NCBI GenBank assembly: GCA_017517305.1
Contig: JAFWZV010000024.1
Coordinates: forward strand, 1-48,106
Direction of reading: 5' to 3'
Length of the DNA stretch: 48,106 nt
From: Lachnospiraceae bacterium
Lineage (GTDB): Bacteria > Bacillota > Clostridia > Lachnospirales > Lachnospiraceae
A program made the translations under genes and the position numbers. This document shows, piece by piece, positions 16,316-22,565 of the stretch (the stretch's first letter is position 1; each line of letters begins with the position of its first letter). The notes beneath the pieces were generated by a model. That model saw only the letters and a list, made by a program, of their open reading frames with translations, made no database searches and had not been told where the DNA came from.

Positions 16316-16708
16316 ATGTCAAAAAAGATAATATTAAAAGAGAATATGGAATCAGGCAGTAGGCTAAAGAGGATACGAGAGAATAGAAGGCTTACGCAGG
16401 AAGCCTTTGCTGATGAATTGGGGATATCAGTATCCGCCTACAAGAAGCTTGAAAGTGGAGAAAATGGCATATCCACCAAAAGATTGAGACAGCTAAAGAC
16501 TATGGATATTTCCTCTGATTTTATTTTGTATGGAGATAGAGGACATATAGAAAAACTAAAATTTGATGTGGATAACGGTTCTGAGATAGACAAGATAGGA
16601 ATTATGCTACAGTTTATTTTGGAGTTGATTAGAGATAGCGAAAAAGGTGGAAATGTAGAAAAAGAACAAATTATGGAGTTGGTTTCTAATATTTTCGATG
16701 AAGGATAG
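16316..16708 (+). CDS. XRE-family helix-turn-helix regulator
   Basis: The start is placed at ATG 16316, giving 130 residues. A frame upstream runs back to a TTG at 16256, but that would translate across the promoter-like TTGACG and has an unlikely hydrophobic start. Residues about 15-62 form an XRE/Cro-CI helix-turn-helix (RLKRIRENRRLTQEAFADELGIS, then SAYKKLESGENGIS). The C-terminal half is acidic and helical with no known ligand domain. It heads a second signalling operon: its stop is 3 nt before the LytTR regulator 2 gene. Regulators like this often control pheromone loci in Bacillota. The repeats at 16220-16250 suggest that it binds its own promoter. Confidence 0.85.
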   Translation: MSKKIILKENMESGSRLKRIRENRRLTQEAFADELGISVSAYKKLESGENGISTKRLRQLKTMDISSDFILYGDRGHIEKLKFDVDNGSEIDKIGIMLQFILELIRDSEKGGNVEKEQIMELVSNIFDEG

Positions 16709-16711
16709 TAT

Positions 16712-17431
16712 ATGAAGCGGATTTTGATTGTGGAAGACAATAAAACTCATATGGATGCATTGGGACAAATTGTTGGAGAAATACCTGATGTTACGATTGA
16801 TAAAGCATACAGTGCCCAGGAGGCATATGGTATGTTTTTTTCTCGTTCGTATAACTTGTTTTTAGTAGATATTATTCTTAACACAGATAAAAAGTTAGAC
16901 GTATCAGGGATGGAGCTTGTTCGTAAATTAAGGGAGCTAAAGCAATATCAATTCACTCCTATTATTTTTGTAACCACTCTAGAGGATCCAAAGCTTTGTG
17001 CATTTAAGGAATTGCATTGCTATGATTATATTGAAAAGCCCTTTTCAAAGGAACAGGTGAAAAATGTGGTGATGGAAGCATTGACATTTCCTGAGTCAAG
17101 GGAACCCAAAGAATTTGCTTACTTTAGAAAGGACGGAATACTGTATTCTGTAAAAATATCTAATATAAAGTATATTTTGGTAGATAGAAAGGGCGTAAAT
17201 ATCCATACCAAGGTGGATTGTCTAAGAATAGGATATCTATCTATGTCGGATATACTAATTGAACTGGATTCAGAAGATTTTATAAAATGTAGTCGTAATG
17301 CATTAGTAAACAAAAAATATATAGAGTATGTGGATTATACCAATGGATATCTGAAACTGCATGGTGATAATAATAGAATTGAAATAGGTTCTGTATTCAA
17401 GAAGAATTTACGTGAGAGAGGTCTGGTATGA
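16712..17431 (+). CDS. LytTR-family response regulator 2 (AgrA-like)
   Basis: A 239-residue regulator parallel to regulator 1: receiver with E8/D9, phosphoacceptor D53 in LFLVDIIL, a FVTTLEDPKL switch segment and YIEKPFS lysine, followed by a LytTR DNA-binding domain (about 137-237; YFRKDGILYSVKISNIKYI, KCSRNALVNKKYIEYV, RIEIGSVFKK). GAAGGA upstream sets the start. Its TGA overlaps the ATG of kinase 3 (ATGA), so the pair is translationally coupled and very probably cognate. Regulators 1 and 2 share the FRKDG and CSR-VN motifs, so the DNA-contacting part may recognise similar sites and could cross-talk (inference). Confidence 0.92.
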   Translation: MKRILIVEDNKTHMDALGQIVGEIPDVTIDKAYSAQEAYGMFFSRSYNLFLVDIILNTDKKLDVSGMELVRKLRELKQYQFTPIIFVTTLEDPKLCAFKELHCYDYIEKPFSKEQVKNVVMEALTFPESREPKEFAYFRKDGILYSVKISNIKYILVDRKGVNIHTKVDCLRIGYLSMSDILIELDSEDFIKCSRNALVNKKYIEYVDYTNGYLKLHGDNNRIEIGSVFKKNLRERGLV

Positions 17432-18690
17432 TATACGCTTTATTGATTTTGTTAGAATGTCTAACTTTACTACTTTGGATACACATATGGTTTAAGGAAA
17501 AGCTTAAGGAAAGCAATGGGCTAGGGAAATTTGTAGTTATATATGTGACATATTACTACATAGTATCAGCTTTAAAACTGGGATTTGTCATGGATATTTT
17601 AAGCGGGCTTGCTATATTTATCTGGATAATATATGAATTTAAGTTAAGGATTATAGAGTCTCTATTGAGATATATTATGTCTGTAATGTGTGTAAGTGTT
17701 ACTCAGTTAATTGCTTGGGAGATGGTTACTGGAATTTGTGATGTCAACAAATTAAGTGAAGCTACGGTCTATATTATAATTAGTGTTGTTAGCTTGTTAG
17801 GTGCATTGATGATATATGGCTGGTTTACAAATAGAAAGGATGAGCCACTCTTATTTACAGCTTACAGTGCTTTTTTGATTCTTTATATTGGGGGCGTAAT
17901 GCTGTTTATAAAGTATGACTATGAAAGTAATAATCAGGGCTATAGTCATTTGTATATCATATTATTTTTGTTACTAATATTTTTCTATACATTTATCTTA
18001 AAAAATATGAAAATCACATATGCTTTAGAACAGAAGAAATCAGAGCTTAGGGTTCGTGAAAAATATGAAGATGCATATGAACAGTTATTATTGGAATTTA
18101 GGCGAAAACAACATGATTATAGAAATCAAATAACTGCAATATATAGCATTGGATCACTGAATAAAGAAAAGGATGCCACTTTAATGCTACAGCAAGAATA
18201 TGGTGCAGAGCTTTTGGAGGCTGGAGAGTTTGACTCATTATTAACTAGTTGTGATAATTCTGTATTAGCAGGGTATGTTTATACAACGTGCAATCAAGCC
18301 AAAAGACTAGGAGTAAATGTGGAAGTAAAATTGTCTGGAATTCAGAAGGAATATAATATACCTACTCATGAAATTGTAGAAATCCTTGGTATATTGATAA
18401 ATAATGCATTAGAACACATAAAAGAATATGAAGATGAGAGAAAAGCATTAAGACTATATCTATATCAAAAATCGGGTAAGCTAAACATAGAGGTGTGGAA
18501 TAATTCAGAATATATTTCCTATGAAGAATTGCAGAAAATGTTTGAAATAAACTATAGTACTAAGGGAAATGGGCATGGTATAGGATTATACTCATTAAAA
18601 ACTATTGTAAACAAATATCATGGAGAACTTTTGGTTGAAAATGTGAAAGATAATAATAAAAATTGGATAAGATTTTTGGCTAAAATATAG
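17428..18690 (+). CDS. GHKL-type peptide receptor histidine kinase 3 (AgrC-like)
   Basis: A 420-residue receptor kinase, coupled by ATGA overlap to regulator 2. Six membrane helices over residues 1-195, then linker, phosphoacceptor box RRKQHDYRNQ (H229), N-box ILGILINNALEHI and G-box KGNGHGIGLYSL. It is more diverged from kinases 1 and 2 than they are from each other. It lies next to the convergent agrD/agrB genes, separated only by a terminator, which makes it a good candidate receptor for that pheromone (inference; kinases 1 and 2 are alternatives). Confidence 0.9.
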   Translation: MIYALLILLECLTLLLWIHIWFKEKLKESNGLGKFVVIYVTYYYIVSALKLGFVMDILSGLAIFIWIIYEFKLRIIESLLRYIMSVMCVSVTQLIAWEMVTGICDVNKLSEATVYIIISVVSLLGALMIYGWFTNRKDEPLLFTAYSAFLILYIGGVMLFIKYDYESNNQGYSHLYIILFLLLIFFYTFILKNMKITYALEQKKSELRVREKYEDAYEQLLLEFRRKQHDYRNQITAIYSIGSLNKEKDATLMLQQEYGAELLEAGEFDSLLTSCDNSVLAGYVYTTCNQAKRLGVNVEVKLSGIQKEYNIPTHEIVEILGILINNALEHIKEYEDERKALRLYLYQKSGKLNIEVWNNSEYISYEELQKMFEINYSTKGNGHGIGLYSLKTIVNKYHGELLVENVKDNNKNWIRFLAKI

Positions 18691-18698
18691 TGCGAATA

Positions 18699-18728
18699 GG
18701 CCACTACAGTTTAGTAGTGGCCCTTTTG
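18699..18728 (+). terminator. Terminator between kinase 3 and agrD
   Basis: GGCCACTAC (18699-18707) / GTAGTGGCC (18714-18722) with a six-base loop, followed by CTTTTG. It may also serve the facing agrBD transcript, although the T-run on that side is poor. Confidence 0.8.
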
Positions 18729-18742
18729 TATTATGTATGGAT

Positions 18743-18847
18743 TTATTCATCTGTAGATGGGTAATCTGGCTCACCAAAGAAACAGAAGCTATGAAGATCA
18801 CCAAATCTAGTAAATAATCCATTACATATCATACTCCAAAACCACAT
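18743..18847 (-). CDS. agrD: AgrD-like cyclic peptide pheromone precursor
   Basis: A 34-residue gene found by reading past agrB. AGGAGGTGA, which contains the agrB stop, lies 7 nt before its ATG, and only 4 nt separate the two genes. The peptide has an aromatic, amphipathic N-terminal part (MWFWSMICNGLFTRF), a short core and the C-terminal tail GEPDYPSTDE. The EPxxP tail matches the AgrB-recognition motif of AgrD (DEPKVP in Staphylococcus aureus). If AgrB cuts before GEPDYP as in that system, the exported peptide ends ...HSFCFF. The ring residue expected five from the end is Ser20, with Cys22 the alternative. The family call is from motif and context; no homologue search was possible. Confidence 0.8.
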   Translation of the reverse strand: MWFWSMICNGLFTRFGDLHSFCFFGEPDYPSTDE

Positions 18848-18851
18848 AAAC

Positions 18852-19370
18852 TCACCTCCTAATCCTAGCTACCACAAGCTGGGTAGCATGTAATATTAAT
18901 ATCCAAAACCCTATGTTGATATAGGTATTGGGTTTAAAATATGTCTGAAATATTATGAATAACAATATGATAAATGCCACGTGAACTTTAGCGTGATAGA
19001 TTGCTTCTTTGCTAAGAGCTGGCCTTGTTCTGGATAAAATAGGTGTATATATTATGGTAATGATTCCACATAGAATGCAGATTGTAGTGGTTATAAGCTT
19101 AGTGAAAAATAGTTTGCTACCTAAAGCTATACCAGATGATAAAATGACAAAACTGATTATAAGGCATCCAAAATAAGTCTTACAATGTAGTCCGCCACTA
19201 TACATTCTGAATATAGTAAGGAAGAAAATTCCGCAGAAAAATTCTTTGTGAAGTCCTAGAATGTAAAAGATAATAAAGAATATAAGAGCTTTGCTTAAAT
19301 CTGATAAAAACCCCTTTAGGTAGAATATAAGTATAGCCTTCTCGGATTTTGTTAGTTCAGTTTTTGTCAT
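18852..19370 (-). CDS. agrB: AgrB-like membrane peptidase processing the AgrD peptide
   Basis: AgrB is a membrane cysteine endopeptidase that trims AgrD and closes its thiolactone or lactone ring. This 172-residue protein has the family size, several hydrophobic helices, and the active-site block FRMYSGGLHCKTYFGC. H62 and C69 are spaced seven residues apart, exactly as the catalytic His77 and Cys84 of S. aureus AgrB. The start chosen is ATG 19370 after AGGTGA; a GTG at 19379 in frame overlaps that ribosome site. agrD follows after 4 nt. The genes face the kinase/regulator operons, an inverted layout compared with the agrBDCA order of staphylococci. Confidence 0.93.
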   Translation of the reverse strand: MTKTELTKSEKAILIFYLKGFLSDLSKALIFFIIFYILGLHKEFFCGIFFLTIFRMYSGGLHCKTYFGCLIISFVILSSGIALGSKLFFTKLITTTICILCGIITIIYTPILSRTRPALSKEAIYHAKVHVAFIILLFIIFQTYFKPNTYINIGFWILILHATQLVVARIRR

Positions 19371-19392
19371 TAGTATCACCTGTTATAATTTG

Positions 19393-19405
19393 ATGATACT
19401 ATCAT
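19393..19405. promoter_or_regulatory. Palindrome ATGATACTATCAT upstream of agrB
   Basis: A perfect 13-base odd palindrome about 25 nt before the agrB start; on the minus strand a TTATAA-like -10 lies beside it. A candidate regulator site, unproven. Confidence 0.3.
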
Positions 19406-19422
19406 AGGTGGAAAGAGCTTGA

Positions 19423-19545
19423 AGAAATGATCTGGAAGACGAAATAAGTGATATAGGGGATGAATTAAGGGATTCTTACAGAAATACTTGTGTAATGATG
19501 ATTGGTTGCCTTGCACATGCCATTGGTTTGATGAATGATATATAG
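19423..19545 (+). pseudogene. Possible gene remnant upstream of agrB
   Basis: Between agrB and the kinase terminator the plus strand keeps one open frame without a start codon, read as RNDLEDEISDIGDELRD followed by SYRNTCVMMIGCLAHAIG and ending LMNDI at a TAG (19543-19545). The composition looks coding (acidic helix then hydrophobic stretch), but a TGA lies immediately upstream and no ribosome site is seen. It may be the tail of a decayed gene. I do not recognise the family, and chance is not excluded. Confidence 0.3.
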
Positions 19546-19564
19546 CAAATAAAAAAGATATAAT

Positions 19565-19605
19565 AAAAGGTTAAGTGTAAATTAAAAATTACACTTAACC
19601 TTTTT
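19565..19605. terminator. Bidirectional terminator
   Basis: The 16-bp stem AAAAGGTTAAGTGTAA (19565-19580) / TTACACTTAACCTTTT (19589-19604) has T-rich tails on both strands. It ends the minus-strand kinase operon and would stop plus-strand reading. Confidence 0.9.
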
Positions 19606-19619
19606 GGTTTTCAAAAATA

Positions 19620-20777
19620 TTATTTTCCTATGTGGTAAAAGCTTAAGGTGAAACAAGTCCATTTTCCAATCTGACTACTTACGGTAATATCTCCACCCTG
19701 ACCTTCCACGATTCCCTTGGATAGAGAAAGTCCGATGCCGATGCTATTTTCATTCACATCAGATTTTGCTCTGTAGAAGCGCTTAAATATTTTGCTTTGA
19801 GCCTCAGGCTCAATGCCAAGACCGTAGTCCTTAATATGAATCATAGTCATAACAGCTGTAGTTTCAACACTAAGCTCTATAGTGCTGCCATTTGGTGCAT
19901 ACTCAGTTGCGTTTTTTAGTATATTTGTTAGGGCTTCGGCTAACCAATCTCTGTCGTGGTTAAGTATAAGCTTATCATCGCAGCTTATGCTTATGGTTTG
20001 CTGTTTGGCTTCACTTAGCATAGAAACATTTTGAACAGCCAGTTGCAGGGTTGGCAGTAGCTCCTGATTTTTCATAACAAACTCTATAGCACCTGATTCA
20101 AGTCTTGCCAGCTTAAGTAAGGAAAGTATTAACCACTCCATACGGGAAAGCTGTCCTCCCATAAGAGAGAGCATCTCCTGTTTTTTCTTGTCACTGACGT
20201 TAGGGTTACATAGCAAATCCTGATATATGGTAAGGGTTGCCAGAGGAGTTTTAAGCTGATGAGAGATGTCAGCTATAAGATCTTGTAAAAATTCCTTTTC
20301 CTTAAGCTCCTTATCCCTACTTTGCTTTATGGCGGTTACCATCTTAGTATAAGTAAAGTAAAATTGACTGATATCTCCTTCAGTGAAATTGCTAAAATCA
20401 GGGGTACTGTAGTCGCCGTCTAAGACATCTTCTGAGCTTTGACTTATGGTTGTAATGGCAGACATAGGGACATTGTATAACTTAAGTCCAAGTATATAGC
20501 CAGCCACTCCTAATATTGCAAATATTCCGTAGCAGCTCACAAATAAAGATAGCTTGTCTTCGTTGATGTCTTGGCTGTACTCGGCTGGAGAATAGGTAAT
20601 TCTTCCAGTCTCAGCCAAGCTGGTGTAATCCTGGTCAGAGTCTATTATCTCCTTGTGATATATCAAGTCTATTTCATTTATGTAATGAGATATGGAAAAA
20701 TACAAAATCACACCACATAATAAAAAGGCTAGTACATATATTATTGTATAATTGCGAAACTCTTTGTTCTTAAACAT
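19620..20777 (-). CDS. Membrane sensor histidine kinase (HAMP-like, PhoR type)
   Basis: A 385-residue kinase with membrane helices at about 11-30 and 77-97 and only about 45 residues outside between them. A HAMP-like linker (about 98-155) follows, then a HisKA domain with H173 in SHQLKTPLA and a HATPase with N-box LTNILKNATEYA and G-box NSIGIGLSLSKGI. The regulator gene lies 17 nt upstream on the same strand and is its partner. The pair is divergent from an ATPase/permease operon that it probably controls: small-loop kinases next to FtsX-type ABC exporters are common in antimicrobial-peptide response systems, where the transporter helps sensing (family knowledge; substrate here unknown). Confidence 0.93.
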   Translation of the reverse strand: MFKNKEFRNYTIIYVLAFLLCGVILYFSISHYINEIDLIYHKEIIDSDQDYTSLAETGRITYSPAEYSQDINEDKLSLFVSCYGIFAILGVAGYILGLKLYNVPMSAITTISQSSEDVLDGDYSTPDFSNFTEGDISQFYFTYTKMVTAIKQSRDKELKEKEFLQDLIADISHQLKTPLATLTIYQDLLCNPNVSDKKKQEMLSLMGGQLSRMEWLILSLLKLARLESGAIEFVMKNQELLPTLQLAVQNVSMLSEAKQQTISISCDDKLILNHDRDWLAEALTNILKNATEYAPNGSTIELSVETTAVMTMIHIKDYGLGIEPEAQSKIFKRFYRAKSDVNENSIGIGLSLSKGIVEGQGGDITVSSQIGKWTCFTLSFYHIGK

Positions 20778-20794
20778 AATCTTCCAATCCTGGC

Positions 20795-21481
20795 TTAGTC
20801 AGCCTGTTTATCTGATATCATATATCCCACACCTCTTACAGTTTGGATGTATTCCTTGTCACTGCCTAGCTTTTCTCTAAGTCTTTTTACATACACAGAA
20901 AGTGTATTATCATCTACAAAATCACCGTCTATATCCCACAACTGCTCTAGCAAAGTGCTTCTGGTCAGGGTTTTATTTTTGTTTTTTAGCAAGGTGGTGA
21001 AAAGTCTGAATTCACTAGGGGTAAGATTAATATTTACACCATCCTTTGTAACCTTGTGTCCGGTCAAATCAATGCGAAATGAGCCGAAGACCATAACCTC
21101 TCCTGAAGAGCTGTTAACCTGACTTCTTCTAATATTAGCCTTTATTCTTGATATAAGCTCCCTTACTCTAAAAGGCTTAGTGACATAATCATCAGCGCCT
21201 ACCTCAAGTCCCTGGATAACATTTACCTCCTGGTCAAGTGCGGTAAGGAAAATAACAGGTAAGGTAAAGCCTTTCTCTCTAATGCCTTTGCAAAATGTAT
21301 ATCCATCTCCATCAGGAAGATTGGCATCCAAAAGAACAAGAGAAAAGCTGTCGCTGTTAAGCTTGGCATCTGCATCCTTTAGGGTTGTTACATGAGTAAC
21401 CTCAAAACCTTCAGTCTCTATGGCAAAGCTGGTTGCCATAGCAAGAGGCATATCATCTTCTATTAAAAGTAATTTATCCAT
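20795..21481 (-). CDS. OmpR-family response regulator
   Basis: The start is placed at ATG 21481 because AGGAG lies 6 nt ahead; an in-frame ATG nine codons earlier lacks a ribosome site. The 228-residue product has a receiver domain (E8-D10 acidic cluster, phosphoacceptor D52 in LVLLDANLPDGDG, LTA switch, VTKPFR lysine) and a winged-helix domain ending with SVYVKRLREKLG and TVRGVGYMI. It forms an operon with the kinase downstream. The palindrome TCTTACA-AAAA-TGTAAGA in the divergent region (21651-21668) is a likely target, controlling the ABC operon on the other strand (inference). Confidence 0.94.
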   Translation of the reverse strand: MDKLLLIEDDMPLAMATSFAIETEGFEVTHVTTLKDADAKLNSDSFSLVLLDANLPDGDGYTFCKGIREKGFTLPVIFLTALDQEVNVIQGLEVGADDYVTKPFRVRELISRIKANIRRSQVNSSSGEVMVFGSFRIDLTGHKVTKDGVNINLTPSEFRLFTTLLKNKNKTLTRSTLLEQLWDIDGDFVDDNTLSVYVKRLREKLGSDKEYIQTVRGVGYMISDKQAD

Positions 21482-21650
21482 AGTAAGCTCCTGTTTATAA
21501 AGTCCCAATATTTCATGCTTAAATTCAATTTAATCTGGCATTGGAGATTGGGCTATCACGGTTTACGTTGCCACATAATGTTTGTATTGCATAACAAGTA
21601 CATTTTAACAGTTTTGGATAATATTTTAAACAATTAAGTAAAAAATACTT

Positions 21651-21697
21651 TCTTACAAAAATGTAAGATAAATATTCACGGGATTGTAAGATTGACA
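21651..21697 (+). promoter_or_regulatory. Candidate regulator site and -35 box before ABC operon
   Basis: Perfect palindrome TCTTACA-AAAA-TGTAAGA (21651-21668), a third TGTAAGA copy at 21685-21691 (23 bp after the previous one, about two turns), and TTGACA at 21692-21697 immediately after. No good -10 lies at 17 nt (TAAGGT-like only), which fits activator-dependent transcription. The rest of the 340-nt divergent region shows only AT-rich DNA. Confidence 0.5.
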
Positions 21698-21821
21698 TTT
21701 TAAGATAGAGGCATAAGGTCAGATATAGGGATGAACAATCAGACCATATGATAAACGAAAAATTATAACAAAGAAAATGTTTAGAGAACAAAGTCTAATA
21801 TATTGAGAAAGGGAGAAAAAT

Positions 21822-22505
21822 ATGGAAATTATTAAAACAAGCAAGCTTTGTAAATATTATGGAGAGGGAGAAAAGCAGGTTAAGGCAACAGATGAAATTG
21901 ATTTAACTATTAATAAGGGAGAGTTCGTTGCAATCGTGGGAGCATCTGGTTCTGGTAAGTCAACCTTACTTCATCTTCTTGGCTGCTTGGATAAGCCTAC
22001 CAGTGGAGATATATTTATCGATGGAGAAAATATTGCCAAGTATAATGACGAGGCTTTGGCTATGACTAGAAGAAGAAAGATAGGCTTTGTGTTCCAGCAG
22101 TATAATCTGATTCCTGTGCTTACAGTTAGAGAGAATATTGAGATGCCGGTTTTACTTGATGGTAAGAAGCCGGACAAGGAGTACATAGACGACTTAATTG
22201 AGATGTTAGGTCTTACTAAGAGACAAAAGCATCTTCCTAATCAGCTTAGTGGTGGTCAGCAGCAGAGAGTGTCTATTGCAAGAGCTTTGGCAAACAAGCC
22301 TGCCATTATATTTGCAGATGAGCCAACAGGAAACCTTGACAGAAAAAATGGTCTTGAGGTTGTGGAAACTCTTAAGGCTTCTGCAAAGAAGTATCAGCAG
22401 ACCTTAGTACTTATTACTCATGAGATGAGCGTTGCTTCTGCAGCAGACAGAGTAATAGAAATATCTGACGGTAAGATAGTAAGTGACTCGGGTAACGCTG
22501 AGTAA
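21822..22505 (+). CDS. ABC transporter ATP-binding protein (MacB/BceA type)
   Basis: A 227-residue ATPase with Walker A GASGSGKST (40-48), Q-loop FVFQQYN, signature LSGGQQQRV (142-150), Walker B IIFADEPTGNL and switch His in ITHE. It belongs to the same branch as the ATPase at 660. GAAAGGGAGA precedes the ATG. The two-domain permease starts 60 nt downstream and is its partner. Divergent neighbours are a regulator/kinase pair with an operator-like palindrome between, suggesting induction by the transporter's substrate or by cell-envelope stress (inference). Confidence 0.94.
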   Translation: MEIIKTSKLCKYYGEGEKQVKATDEIDLTINKGEFVAIVGASGSGKSTLLHLLGCLDKPTSGDIFIDGENIAKYNDEALAMTRRRKIGFVFQQYNLIPVLTVRENIEMPVLLDGKKPDKEYIDDLIEMLGLTKRQKHLPNQLSGGQQQRVSIARALANKPAIIFADEPTGNLDRKNGLEVVETLKASAKKYQQTLVLITHEMSVASAADRVIEISDGKIVSDSGNAE

Positions 22506-22565
22506 TATGATGCCAGTTATAGGTTTTGATATGAATAAACCGAAAAAGTTGGAAAGGAAGATAAC

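Noticed and set aside
12824-18690. Three complete kinase-regulator pairs
   Set aside because: Counting shows three kinases but only two LytTR regulators; kinase 1 has no private regulator.
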